Shown here piece after piece: positions 1-8,604 of a stretch of 64,000 bases of DNA. Positions within the stretch are counted from its first letter, which is position 1. Each line of letters starts with the position of its first letter. The notes below the pieces were generated by a model, which did not search any database, had not been told where the DNA came from, and worked only from the letters and a program-made list of their open reading frames with translations. Source of the DNA: Alphaproteobacteria bacterium (GTDB lineage Bacteria; Pseudomonadota; Alphaproteobacteria; Rhodobacterales; Rhodobacteraceae); NCBI GenBank assembly GCA_016869835.1, contig VGDH01000001.1, positions 34,985 through 98,984 on the forward strand, given 5' to 3'. A program made the translations under genes and the position numbers.

Positions 1-93
1 CGGCGTTTGCTCGACTAAAACTGTTTTGGCGTGAAATCGGGGGCTCGGACGCCTAAATCGGCGTCTCAGCCCCTTTGCATTTGGAACCCACAT

Positions 94-1101
94 ATGACCG
101 AAACCGTTTTGTTGACCGGAATTTCCGGTTTCATCGCCAAACATGTGGCCGCAAAACTCTTGACGGCAGGGCACGAGGTGCGCGGATCGCTTCGGCGGAT
201 GGACCGCGCCGATGAGGTGCGCGCCGCGCTGCAGCCGGTGGTCGGGACCGAGGCGCTGGAGAGGCTGTCCTTCGTGGCGCTGGATCTGGAAGACGAGGCG
301 GGGTGGCCCGAGGCAATGGCAGGCATTACGGCCTTGATCCACACCGCTTCGCCCTTTCCAGTTGCCCAACCGAAAGACCCACAGGTGTTGATCCGCCCGG
401 CGGTGGAAGGCACGCTGCGAGCGCTGCGCGCGGCAAGGGCGGCCGGGGTGGCGCGCGTTGTGCTGACCTCATCCACCGTGGCGGTTACCGATACGTCCAG
501 AACAGGGATGCAGGATGAAACCTGCTGGTGCGACCCGAAGGCGCCAGACACCTCGGCCTATGGCCAGTCAAAGACTTTGGCCGAACAGGCGGCTTGGGCC
601 TTTGCCTCTGACAACGGCTTGCAACTGACCACCATAAACCCGGGTTTTGTCATGGGCCCGCCGCTGGACCGGCATTACGGCAGTTCGATCAGGGTGATCG
701 CCCGCATCCTGCGTGGCAAGGACCCGATGGTGCCAATGCTGGATTTCCCGGTTGTCGATGTGCGCGATGTCGCCGAAATGCATCTGCGCGCACTTGAACG
801 CCCTGAGGTGGCAGGTATGAGAATACTGGCAGTTGCAGGCAATATGACCATGCCCGCCATGGCGGCCGAGCTGAAACGCGCCTACCCCAGCCGCCGCATC
901 ACCACCCGCGTTGCACCCATGCCCGTGCTCCACCTTCTCGCGCTCTTTGATCCGCAGATAAAGGCAATCCTGCCCGCTGTCGGCAGGTCGCATCCCATAT
1001 CGAATGCCCGCGCGCGGGAGGTTCTGGCGATGCGCTTCATCTCTCCAGAAGGGGCCTTGCGCACCAGTGCCGATTGGCTTTTGCAAAACGGCGGGCTTTA
1101 G
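94..1101 (+). CDS. NAD(P)-dependent epimerase/dehydratase-like reductase
   Basis: Extended short-chain dehydrogenase of the dihydroflavonol-4-reductase/aldehyde-reductase type, expected to be cytosolic. The N-terminus carries a dinucleotide-binding loop (TGISGFIAKHV), there is an active-site YGQSK (YxxxK), and TINPGFVMGPP is typical of this subgroup. The ORF track begins at 31, but homology begins at the ATG at 94 (MTETVLL), giving 335 aa, a normal length. It converges with the MFS gene and the two stops overlap by four bases. The substrate cannot be read from sequence. Confidence 0.8.
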   Translation: MTETVLLTGISGFIAKHVAAKLLTAGHEVRGSLRRMDRADEVRAALQPVVGTEALERLSFVALDLEDEAGWPEAMAGITALIHTASPFPVAQPKDPQVLIRPAVEGTLRALRAARAAGVARVVLTSSTVAVTDTSRTGMQDETCWCDPKAPDTSAYGQSKTLAEQAAWAFASDNGLQLTTINPGFVMGPPLDRHYGSSIRVIARILRGKDPMVPMLDFPVVDVRDVAEMHLRALERPEVAGMRILAVAGNMTMPAMAAELKRAYPSRRITTRVAPMPVLHLLALFDPQIKAILPAVGRSHPISNARAREVLAMRFISPEGALRTSADWLLQNGGL

Positions 1102-2315
1102 GCCCCGCCGCGCGAAGGCCGCAAGGTGCCAAGCCGCGGATGCAGATTGCGCGCCAGCCACCATGACAGGGCAAAGGCCGCGCCACTGGCGGCGAAAATC
1201 CCCGAAAGCGGAAACACCAACAGCACCAGATAGGCCGCACCCGGCGTCAGGATCCCCGAGACGTCGCGGAAACTCGAATAGACCGCCGCCATCTCGGCGC
1301 GCTCAGATGGCTTGACCGACATCAGGAACGGCAAGCCACCCACCACGTCCAGCATCACAAGGCCAAAGGACGCAAGGAACAAAAGGCCCAACGCCACCCA
1401 AGGCATCGGCGAAACCAGCGTTGCGGCGATGAAAAGACCGGCACAATAGGCCATGCTCCACAACAGGCTCCGCCGCACCGTGAACCGCCGCACAATCCCC
1501 GCCATCATGGGTGACAGCAAAAGCGTGGCATTGCTGATCGACAGCATGACACCACCCAGCTTGTCGCCCAGACCGCTCTCGATGCAAAAGACCGGCACAT
1601 AGACCACATAAACCCACCAGCCGCAGCTGCGGAACACGGCAAACAGCCAGCCGGTGATCAGGCGCGGTTGGCGGAAGAACCGTCCAAGATAGGCCAAGGG
1701 GTTGACTGCGGGCCCCTTGGCGCGGGTGATCTGCTTGCCATTGCCCAGCCGCAGATACCAGAACACCGCGAGCAAAAGCACCGCAAAGCCACCTGCCACC
1801 AGAAAGGGCAAAGGATCCCAGATGCTGCGCAGCCAGACCCCGGTCAGCGGTCCCACAGCCCAGGGAATAGCCGCGTAAATCATCTGCTGGCCTTGGGTCT
1901 TTCCCAGATCCGCTCGTGAGACATAATCCAGCACATAGGCGTTCAGGCAGACAAATGTCGTCACCGTCGCCATGGCAGAAATCAGAATGGCCGCCTGAAC
2001 CGAGGCCGGGGTGCCCATGACAAAAAGCGCCATTGCAACCACGTAAAGCCCGCAGCCCGCCGAATAGACCCAACGGCGCGGAAAGATCTGCGTCAGACGC
2101 GGCACCAGAAGACCCCAGAACAGCGTGATCACCCCTGCGATCAGATAGACCGTCGAAAGGTTGCTGGCCGAACCAAAGGCATCATAGACCGCAATCGGCA
2201 CGGTCGAGATCAAGGTTCCGCGCACGGCAGCCTCGATCCCTGACAAAAGGGCAAAATCAGTGATCTTAGGCGCACCCGAATAGCGCAGGTGCAAGGGGAT
2301 GTAACGCAAGGCCAT
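1098..2315 (-). CDS. MFS transporter
   Basis: A 405-residue integral inner-membrane protein with about twelve hydrophobic segments spread over the whole length and basic loops between them, as in the major facilitator superfamily. Short conserved patches such as PRLTQIFPRR and RRFTVRRSLL sit at cytoplasmic loop positions. It lies upstream of recO in the same orientation, separated by about 280 bases of recO plus a short spacer, so co-transcription is not evident. The substrate is not recognisable; drug or metabolite export is only a family-level guess. Confidence 0.75.
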   Translation of the reverse strand: MALRYIPLHLRYSGAPKITDFALLSGIEAAVRGTLISTVPIAVYDAFGSASNLSTVYLIAGVITLFWGLLVPRLTQIFPRRWVYSAGCGLYVVAMALFVMGTPASVQAAILISAMATVTTFVCLNAYVLDYVSRADLGKTQGQQMIYAAIPWAVGPLTGVWLRSIWDPLPFLVAGGFAVLLLAVFWYLRLGNGKQITRAKGPAVNPLAYLGRFFRQPRLITGWLFAVFRSCGWWVYVVYVPVFCIESGLGDKLGGVMLSISNATLLLSPMMAGIVRRFTVRRSLLWSMAYCAGLFIAATLVSPMPWVALGLLFLASFGLVMLDVVGGLPFLMSVKPSERAEMAAVYSSFRDVSGILTPGAAYLVLLVFPLSGIFAASGAAFALSWWLARNLHPRLGTLRPSRGGA

Positions 2316-2363
2316 GTTTTGACCTTAACCCGTTCTGCAATCAGGGCCGAGTCTGTCTGCGAC

Positions 2364-3083
2364 CTAGAAGGTCGCCAACAGCTCCAACAGCCGTTGCCGG
2401 GCTGCAGGCAAAGGTCGGCCCTGCAAGACCGGCGCAAGGCCACGATCCAGGAAATGCCCGGTCACCGCAAAGCCCTGTGCCAGCTCTGCCGCGCTTGCCT
2501 GCCCCTGCCCCAACAAGACCGCTGGCAATGGCAAAAGCCGCACCGCCCAGTCGCCCGCTCCTGCGGCACTCACCGCGCGCCCGGTTTTCGGGCTGACATA
2601 GACAAGACCTTCGCGCGTGCCCGTCACCGCACAGCGTCCAAGGTCAAGGCCAAAACCCAACTCCTCCAGCAATAGCGCTTCCCAGCGCAGGTAATCCCCC
2701 GGCCAGTCCCTGCCATTTTCGATTGCGGCCAGAAGGGCCATCGTGACGCGCCATAAGGCTGGACAGGGCTCTCGCTCTGGCAAGGCGACATGCAGCATGG
2801 CACAGATCGCGTTCAAGCCCGCCAGCGCCAACCGATCCCCCATCAACCCCGCGCGCGACTGCAGGGGTTCTACGGCAAAGACCCCCATATGCTCAGACAA
2901 CCGGGCCGCCCATGACACAGCCACCTGACTGCCGGGCTGCAACACGGCGGCCATACGCCGCGACGCGCCCCCGCGCACCACGCCTGCATGGCGGCCATGC
3001 GCCGCCGTAAAGACCTCGATGATCGCCGCCGTCTCGCCATGCGCCCGCACGGCAATGATGCAGCCTTCGTCCCGCCAATCCAT
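2364..3083 (-). CDS. recO: DNA repair protein RecO
   Basis: RecO works with RecF/RecR to load RecA on gapped DNA. The chosen start is the ATG giving MDWRDEGCIIAVRAHGE, the usual alphaproteobacterial RecO N-terminus (OB fold); the ORF track adds 12 spurious residues. The 239 aa match the family length. The C-terminal helical part (LERLTR..-like, LEELGFGLDLGRCAVTG) follows; the usual four-cysteine zinc site is not evident, as in many alphaproteobacteria. It is the last gene of the lepB-rnc-era-DUF1491-recO series. Confidence 0.9.
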   Translation of the reverse strand: MDWRDEGCIIAVRAHGETAAIIEVFTAAHGRHAGVVRGGASRRMAAVLQPGSQVAVSWAARLSEHMGVFAVEPLQSRAGLMGDRLALAGLNAICAMLHVALPEREPCPALWRVTMALLAAIENGRDWPGDYLRWEALLLEELGFGLDLGRCAVTGTREGLVYVSPKTGRAVSAAGAGDWAVRLLPLPAVLLGQGQASAAELAQGFAVTGHFLDRGLAPVLQGRPLPAARQRLLELLATF

Positions 3084-3122
3084 AAACCGACTATCAGGGT
3101 AGTGAAGGCGAAAAGACAAGCC

Positions 3123-3461
3123 TCAGCCGTCGGTCAGCCCCTTGGCATCCAACAATCCCATGCCACCCGCATCCTCGACATCGATCAGCCAGAGGTCAGG
3201 ATCGCGCCCCCGCTCACGCGCAAGAATCGCATCCACCTCCCGCTCCGCGCCCTCGGCGAGCACGGCCCAAGGCCGCGCTCCGGTTTCAAAATCGAACCGC
3301 CGCGCCAAGGCCGTCGCGCGGCCTTCGGCCTGCACCAGCTTCACGACAACCGCACCCGCGGTCGGATCGCCCTTGGCCACGACATAGGCAGCCAACCCCG
3401 CCGCCCGTAACCGCGCCAGATAGGCCGCCACCCACACCCCGGTTGCCAGACGCAGGCTCAT
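3123..3461 (-). CDS. DUF1491 family protein
   Basis: A 112-residue protein beginning MSLRLATGVWVAAYLARL, which matches the Rhodobacterales/alphaproteobacterial DUF1491 family of unknown function. No signal peptide or membrane segment is visible; it is likely a small cytosolic alpha/beta protein. It sits between era and recO, its usual place in these genomes. The ORF track start at 3479 lies inside a dispersed repeat, so the ATG at 3461 is preferred. Function unknown. Confidence 0.75.
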   Translation of the reverse strand: MSLRLATGVWVAAYLARLRAAGLAAYVVAKGDPTAGAVVVKLVQAEGRATALARRFDFETGARPWAVLAEGAEREVDAILARERGRDPDLWLIDVEDAGGMGLLDAKGLTDG

Positions 3462-3464
3462 GGT

Positions 3465-3499
3465 TTCATCTTGGCCCAAATACCCCCGCCGGAGGCTCC
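3465..3499 (+). repeat. Dispersed Rhodobacterales intergenic repeat, single arm
   Basis: The spacer between era and DUF1491 contains TTCATCTTGG, CCCAAATACCCCCGCC and GGAGGCTC. This is the same unit, in reverse orientation, as the copies near 21.6, 25.0 and 49.1 kb. It lies immediately upstream of the DUF1491 start codon. Read on the minus strand it gives a GC-rich half-hairpin followed by TATTTGGGCCAAGATGAA. Confidence 0.7.
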
Positions 3500-3563
3500 A
3501 GGATCGGCCACCAGCGCGCCCTTGGGCGGGTCGCCCGGAATTTGCGCAAATTCCGTCTCCGGA

Positions 3564-4481
3564 TCAGGCATCGCCATCCTTGAAATCCAACCCCATCTCG
3601 GAATAGCGCTCGGCCTCTTCCTGCCAGTTTTCCCGCACCTTCACCTGCAGGAACAGATGCACCTTGCGGTCGAGAAAGGCCGAGATTTCGGCCCGCGCCG
3701 CCGTGCCGATGGCCTTGATCGTCTCGCCGCCATGGCCCAGCACAATCCCCTTGTGCCCCTCGCGTGAGACATAGACCACCTGATCGATCCGGGTCGAACC
3801 GTCGGGCTTGTCCTCCCATTTCTCGGTTTCGACCGTCAGCTGATAGGGCAATTCCTCATGCAGCCGCAGCGTCAGCTTTTCGCGCGTCATTTCGGCGGCG
3901 ATCATGCGCATCGGCAGGTCGGCGATCTGGTCCTCAGGGTAGAACCAGGGGCCCTCTGGCACCTCAGCCGCCAGCCATTGCCGCAGATCGTCCACGCCAT
4001 GCCTGCGCTCGGCCGAGATCATGAAGGTCTTGGCAAAGGGGAACGCGTCGTTGACCTTCTGCGCCAACGCAAGCAGGACCTCGGCCTTCACCCGGTCGAT
4101 CTTGTTGATGGCAAGCGCCACCGGCTTGCCGCGCGGCATCTCATCGCGCATCCGCTCAATGATCGCCTCGACACCTTCGGTCAATCCGCGATGCGCCTCG
4201 ATCAGAAAAACAACAATATCGGCGTCTGAGGCCCCACCCCATGCCGCCTTGACCATCGACCGATCCAGCCGCCGCCGCGGCCGGAAAATGCCAGGCGTGT
4301 CGACGAATACGATCTGCGACGACCCCTCGATGGCAATCCCCCGGATCCGCGCCCGCGTGGTCTGCACCTTATGGGTCACGATGGACACCTTGGCGCCCAC
4401 CATCCGGTTCAAAAGCGTCGATTTTCCGGCGTTGGGTTCCCCGATCAGGGCCACAAATCCGGCGCGTGTCTTGTCAGTCAT
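3564..4481 (-). CDS. era: GTPase Era
   Basis: Ribosome-assembly GTPase that binds 16S rRNA near its 3' end. The G motifs are in order: GEPNAGKST (G1), DTPG (G3) and NKID (G4), all in the first 150 residues. A C-terminal KH domain includes [15 protein letters not shown]. The start is the ATG giving [14 protein letters not shown], which overlaps the rnc stop by eight bases. That overlap indicates translational coupling and yields 305 aa, the family length; the ORF-track N-terminal extension of 32 residues is rejected. Confidence 0.96.
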   Translation of the reverse strand: MTDKTRAGFVALIGEPNAGKSTLLNRMVGAKVSIVTHKVQTTRARIRGIAIEGSSQIVFVDTPGIFRPRRRLDRSMVKAAWGGASDADIVVFLIEAHRGLTEGVEAIIERMRDEMPRGKPVALAINKIDRVKAEVLLALAQKVNDAFPFAKTFMISAERRHGVDDLRQWLAAEVPEGPWFYPEDQIADLPMRMIAAEMTREKLTLRLHEELPYQLTVETEKWEDKPDGSTRIDQVVYVSREGHKGIVLGHGGETIKAIGTAARAEISAFLDRKVHLFLQVKVRENWQEEAERYSEMGLDFKDGDA

Positions 4482-5163
4482 TCGATGTCTCCATCCGGGA
4501 CAACAGCGCCCGGGCTGCGGCCTGTTCGGCCGCGCGTTTGGTGCCGGCGCTGGCGCGTTCGGCCTCGCCGTGGTCAAGCTGGACCTCGACGGTGAATTGC
4601 GGGGCGTGGTCGGGGCCGGTGCGGCCGAGTTCGGTATAGGTAGGGGGCTTCATGCCGCGGGCTTGCGCCCATTCCTGCAAGCTGGTTTTGGGATCGCGGG
4701 CATCAACCTCGACTGCGGTGATCCGCTGGCCCCAAAGTCGCAGCACGAGGGCCTTGGCAGCCTCGAAGCCTGCGTCGAGATAGACGGCTGCAATCACCGC
4801 CTCCAAGGCATCGCCCAGAAGCGCCTCCTTGCGCCGTCCGCCCGAAAGCATCTCGGACCGGCCCAACTTCAACACCTCGCCCAGACCGATCTGACGGGCA
4901 ACCTCGGCGCAGGTCTCCTTGCGCACCAAGGCATTGAAGCGCGGGGCAAGTTGGCCCTCGGTTGCCGCGCCATCGGCCTGAAGCAGCGCCTCGGACATCA
5001 CGAGCCCCAAAACCCGGTCGCCCAGAAACTCCAGCCGCTGGTTGTCGGGCCGGGTGGGCGACGAGATGGACGAATGGGTAACTGCGCGTGCAAGCAAGGC
5101 AGGCTGGCGAAACTGGTGCCCGATGCGGCCCTGAAAGGCCAGGAGATCTGCCGAAAGCCTCAT
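4474..5163 (-). CDS. rnc: Ribonuclease III
   Basis: Double-strand-specific endoribonuclease that processes rRNA precursors and structured mRNAs. The signature [15 protein letters not shown] is present near residue 40, and a second catalytic acidic cluster, [15 protein letters not shown], near residue 110. A double-stranded RNA-binding domain ends the protein ([16 protein letters not shown]). The start is MRLSADLL; its ATG overlaps the upstream stop in an ATGA, so it is coupled to the signal-peptidase-like gene. 229 aa. Confidence 0.96.
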   Translation of the reverse strand: MRLSADLLAFQGRIGHQFRQPALLARAVTHSSISSPTRPDNQRLEFLGDRVLGLVMSEALLQADGAATEGQLAPRFNALVRKETCAEVARQIGLGEVLKLGRSEMLSGGRRKEALLGDALEAVIAAVYLDAGFEAAKALVLRLWGQRITAVEVDARDPKTSLQEWAQARGMKPPTYTELGRTGPDHAPQFTVEVQLDHGEAERASAGTKRAAEQAAARALLSRMETSND

Positions 5164-6176
5164 TCCAACGACCTCAAGACACGGTCTGCACGCCAATCCC
5201 AAACCGCCCAAAGCGAGGTACCCGCTGACGAGAACAGGATCCCCGTGGCCCGTCCTATCAGATTTTCTTGCGGCACAAAGCCCAAGCCTCCGGCCCCTTG
5301 GGCAAAGCGGCTGTCGGCCGAATTGTCGCGGTTGTCACCCATCAGGAACATCTGGCCATCGGGCACGGTGAAGGGGCCGATGTCATCTGCAAAGGCGCCG
5401 TCTTCGATATTGGCGATCTGATAGCCTGCGCCTTCGGGCAGGGTTTCGATCCAAAGCTGCTTTTCGCAGATGCCGCCGACGCCCACCACCACGTTGAAGC
5501 AGCGCGGCAGGCTGCCCAAGGGTCCTTCGGGGCCATAAGGTTCACGCAACAGACCGGCCTCTTCCTGTGGCACGGTTGCCCCGTTCAAGACCAGAAGGCC
5601 ACGCTGCACCGCGATCACATCTCCCGGCAGGCCAATCAACCGGTGGACCTGCTCTTGCCCCGTAACCGGATGTCGGAACACAATCACATCACCGCGCTGC
5701 AACGCCTCGGGCTTGAGATGTCGTACGACCAGATAGTCCCCGACGGCCAAGGTCGGCTTCATGGCTTCGGATGGGACCCAATAGGGTGCCCAGAAAAAAC
5801 GGCTGAAAGACAAGAAAGCAAGGATCACAAGACAAAGTGCGCCCGCCAGCTGCAACCCGGCATTGCCGTCATTGAACGGGCGCTCCGCGCGCAAAGCCAG
5901 AATGACGACCGATGCGACCAGACCCAGAACCGGAACGATCAAGACCAGGGCCCATAGCCCGCTGTGACCGGCATCATGCAACCGGCGCACGGCGGTGGCG
6001 GCCCACCAGACCTGCACAAGCCCGGCGAGGGGCACGACGAACCGACCATAATCAGGTGCGACGCGTTCGACGAGCACCGTGGCAGCAAGTGCTGCCAGCA
6101 TGACAAGGAAAACCCGCAAGGCCTGCTTGCGGGTTGCCGTTCCGTGCAGATCGAAAAGCGCCGTCAGAAAGGGCAT
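5160..6176 (-). CDS. DUF805-signal peptidase I fusion lacking catalytic Ser and Lys
   Basis: A two-part membrane protein of 338 aa. Residues 1-105 resemble DUF805: hydrophobic segments around a [10 protein letters not shown] motif. Residues 110-338 are an S26 signal peptidase I domain that keeps the box layout, including HRLIGLPGD and [12 protein letters not shown]. The catalytic serine box reads VPSEAMKPT where the active neighbour has IPSESMKST, so the nucleophile is Ala. The general-base lysine ([11 protein letters not shown] in the neighbour) is His. Both replacements were checked at codon level (GCC, CAC). It lies two bases downstream of lepB and overlaps rnc by four bases. Probably a proteolytically inactive paralogue; its role is unknown. 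Confidence 0.85.
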   Translation of the reverse strand: MPFLTALFDLHGTATRKQALRVFLVMLAALAATVLVERVAPDYGRFVVPLAGLVQVWWAATAVRRLHDAGHSGLWALVLIVPVLGLVASVVILALRAERPFNDGNAGLQLAGALCLVILAFLSFSRFFWAPYWVPSEAMKPTLAVGDYLVVRHLKPEALQRGDVIVFRHPVTGQEQVHRLIGLPGDVIAVQRGLLVLNGATVPQEEAGLLREPYGPEGPLGSLPRCFNVVVGVGGICEKQLWIETLPEGAGYQIANIEDGAFADDIGPFTVPDGQMFLMGDNRDNSADSRFAQGAGGLGFVPQENLIGRATGILFSSAGTSLWAVWDWRADRVLRSLE

Positions 6177-6178
6177 GC

Positions 6179-6958
6179 CTATTCGATGGCCTCATAATAG
6201 CGGTCGCTGCGCCAGGTCCAGAAATAAAGCATCCGACTGCCTGCAGATGAGAACATCACCCGATCCGCCCGGCCGATCAGGAATTCCTCGGACACAAACC
6301 CGACACCGCCCGACGATTGCGGATAACGGCTGTCGGTTGAATTGTCACGGTTATCGCCCATGAAGAAATAGTGCTTTTCCGGCACTGTATAGACATCGGT
6401 GTTATCGGGCAGGCCAGTGGAATCCCCGATGTTCAGAATGGTATGGGTCAGGCCGTTCGGCAGCGTCTCGCGAAAGCGCGGCTTTTCGCAGATTTCGCCC
6501 ATAGAGGGGGCATTGGCGCATCCGGGGCGGTTGGCCATGGGCCCCTGGGGCTCAAAGACCTCTTCGAACACGCCGTTGGCCACCTGCGGTGCTGCCGCGC
6601 CGTTGATGTAAAGCACGCCCTGCTTCATCTGGATCTGATCACCCGGCAGACCGATCAACCGCTTGATCATGTCGGACCCGTTCACCGGATGGCGGAATAC
6701 CACCACATCGCCGCGCTCGGGGTCATTGCCCAGGATACGGCCCGAAATCGGGCAAATGCCAAAGGGACAGGAATAGCGCGAATAGCCATAGGCCATCTTG
6801 TTGACGAAGATGAAGTCGCCGATCAGCAGCGTGGACTTCATCGACTCCGAGGGAATCCAGAAGGGCTGAAAGAACAGTGTGCGGAAGGCCCCCGCGATCA
6901 ACAGCGCCCAGACCACAGTCTTGATGGTCTCGCCAATTCCGCCTTCGGATTTTGCCAT
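6179..6958 (-). CDS. lepB: Signal peptidase I
   Basis: Inner-membrane serine/lysine protease that releases signal peptides from exported proteins. One N-terminal membrane segment (TVVWALLIAGAFRTLFFQPF) is followed by the Ser box IPSESMKSTLLIGD, the Lys box [11 protein letters not shown] and the [12 protein letters not shown] box. All catalytic positions are intact, unlike the downstream paralogue. 259 aa is a normal length. It heads the lepB, lepB-like, rnc, era run. The acpS gene often found between pdxJ and lepB in related genomes is not here; the 109-base spacer holds no ORF. Confidence 0.95.
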   Translation of the reverse strand: MAKSEGGIGETIKTVVWALLIAGAFRTLFFQPFWIPSESMKSTLLIGDFIFVNKMAYGYSRYSCPFGICPISGRILGNDPERGDVVVFRHPVNGSDMIKRLIGLPGDQIQMKQGVLYINGAAAPQVANGVFEEVFEPQGPMANRPGCANAPSMGEICEKPRFRETLPNGLTHTILNIGDSTGLPDNTDVYTVPEKHYFFMGDNRDNSTDSRYPQSSGGVGFVSEEFLIGRADRVMFSSAGSRMLYFWTWRSDRYYEAIE

Positions 6959-7067
6959 GATGGTCGCTTTCTTCCTGGATCTCGCCGGGCAACACCGGCG
7001 CTAAATGCGCGCCGGGCGCGGGGGAGTCAAGTTTGCGCTGGCTTTGGGCACCGTGTTGCCAGCGGCG

Positions 7068-7817
7068 TCATGCCCGGCGGTGCCGCGCCATATCGATGCG
7101 GCGACGCATTTCCTCGATCGCAGGACCCAGCCCCATGAACACCGCCTCGCCGATCAGGAAATGGCCAATGTTCAGCTCACGCAGTTCGGGAATGGCGGCG
7201 ATGGGCGCGACATTGTCATAGGTCAGACCATGTCCGGCATGCACCTCAAGCCCCAAGGAATGGGCAAGGGTCGCGCCACGCCGCAGGGCCTCAAGCTCGG
7301 CCTCGGCCTCGTCAATTTGGCCCTCGGCATGCAGGTCGGAATAATGGCCGGTGTGCAGTTCGACCACCGCCGCACCAATGCGAGCCGAGGCTTCGATCTG
7401 GCGCGGGTCATGCCCGATGAACATCGACACCCGACAGCCCGCATCACGCAGAGGGGCGATATATTGCGCCAGCCGGTTTTCGTCACCGGCCACGTCCAGC
7501 CCACCCTCGGTCGTCCGTTCCTCGCGCCGCTCGGGCACAAGGCAGACGGCATGAGGTCTCAACCGCAAGACGATGGCGGCCATCTCATCGGTTGCCGCAC
7601 ACTCGAAGTTCAACGGAATCCCGATTCCGGCCATCAGCGCATCCATATCGGCGTCACGAATATGACGCCGATCTTCCCGCAAGTGGGCCGTAATGCCATC
7701 TGCCCCGGCCGTTTCGGCCAAAAGGGCGGCCCGCAAAGGGTCAGGCCAAGCCGACCCGCGTGCATTGCGCACGGTGGCCACATGGTCGATGTTGACGCCT
7801 AGCCGCAGCTTTTCCAA
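7068..7817 (-). CDS. pdxJ: Pyridoxine 5'-phosphate synthase
   Basis: PdxJ condenses 3-amino-2-oxopropyl phosphate with deoxyxylulose 5-phosphate in vitamin B6 synthesis. The TIM-barrel N-terminus [18 protein letters not shown] and the conserved [12 protein letters not shown] are clear. No ATG fits: the track's ATG adds 56 unrelated residues. The best start is the TTG at 7817, preceded by AAGGAG six bases upstream, giving 249 aa, the family length. It follows the DUF2062 gene by a short spacer in the same orientation. Confidence 0.94.
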   Translation of the reverse strand: MEKLRLGVNIDHVATVRNARGSAWPDPLRAALLAETAGADGITAHLREDRRHIRDADMDALMAGIGIPLNFECAATDEMAAIVLRLRPHAVCLVPERREERTTEGGLDVAGDENRLAQYIAPLRDAGCRVSMFIGHDPRQIEASARIGAAVVELHTGHYSDLHAEGQIDEAEAELEALRRGATLAHSLGLEVHAGHGLTYDNVAPIAAIPELRELNIGHFLIGEAVFMGLGPAIEEMRRRIDMARHRRA

Positions 7818-7836
7818 CGCCCGCTCCTTTTCTCTC

Positions 7837-8556
7837 TCAGTTCTGTGAATCGCCCGGACCTTTCCGGTCTGACTTGATGTCCAGCTTGTCGGCGTCGCGA
7901 TGCGGGCGCAAGCGGGCGGCGGCCTCGGCAATCGTAACCTTGAGTTTTGATCGCCGCTCTTTTCGGTCATCCGCCTTGGCGGCACGGGCTTTCTGATAGG
8001 CTTCGACCAGGGGGATCGTGATGTAATAGGCGATAAGGCTCAGGATGATGCCCGGCCCCAGAGCCCCAATGAAGTAAGGCCAGTAGATTTCGTGCCAGAA
8101 CTGGTAAAGCCCATCCCAGCGGGTAACCTCCGCCGTGAAAATGGCCGTGAAATTGAACCACAGGTCACTGGCCGCCTGTTCCGTCGCGCCGCTGATATAG
8201 TCCCAGGACAGGGGCTTTTCGATGCCCAGCATCCAATGACCCAAGGTCATGGCCAGAACGGCGAAGAACGGGGTCGTGACCGGATTGGTGTTGAAGGTGG
8301 CAAGCAGTGCGGCCAGCAGATTGCCGTTGATCGCCCGACTGGCCGCCCATGCGGCGATGAACTGCAATCCCGGCAAGGGGAGAAACCCGATCAAAGACCC
8401 GGCAAAAACGCCGCGCGCAATTCGGTGGGGTTGGTCGGGCAAACGGCGCATACGGTGCAGGACATAGCGCGTCGCGCGCTTGAAACCCGAGCGCGGATAA
8501 AGCTGCTCACGCAGCCATGCGCCCCAGGACAAGGGATCTCTGCGCTTGAAAACCAA
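7837..8556 (-). CDS. DUF2062 domain membrane protein
   Basis: Integral membrane protein with the DUF2062 pattern: basic N-terminus with [20 protein letters not shown], then hydrophobic segments including [23 protein letters not shown] in pieces. A charged C-terminal tail is rich in Lys/Arg. The start is uncertain: an ATG at 8601 lies just after the rsh stop, but a TTG at 8556 has GAAGGA six bases upstream and yields VFKRRDP, the usual N-terminus of Rhodobacterales homologues. Function unknown; it regularly accompanies rsh and pdxJ. Confidence 0.8.
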   Translation of the reverse strand: MVFKRRDPLSWGAWLREQLYPRSGFKRATRYVLHRMRRLPDQPHRIARGVFAGSLIGFLPLPGLQFIAAWAASRAINGNLLAALLATFNTNPVTTPFFAVLAMTLGHWMLGIEKPLSWDYISGATEQAASDLWFNFTAIFTAEVTRWDGLYQFWHEIYWPYFIGALGPGIILSLIAYYITIPLVEAYQKARAAKADDRKERRSKLKVTIAEAAARLRPHRDADKLDIKSDRKGPGDSQN

Positions 8557-8604
8557 CCCTTTTTCCTTCTCTTGGGCCCGGATGGCCCTCTTTGCGCCCA
8601 ACGC

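Noticed and set aside
4021-5421. 466-aa plus-strand ORF over era, rnc and the lepB-like gene
   Set aside because: Antisense to three genes with firm motif evidence; no domain is visible.
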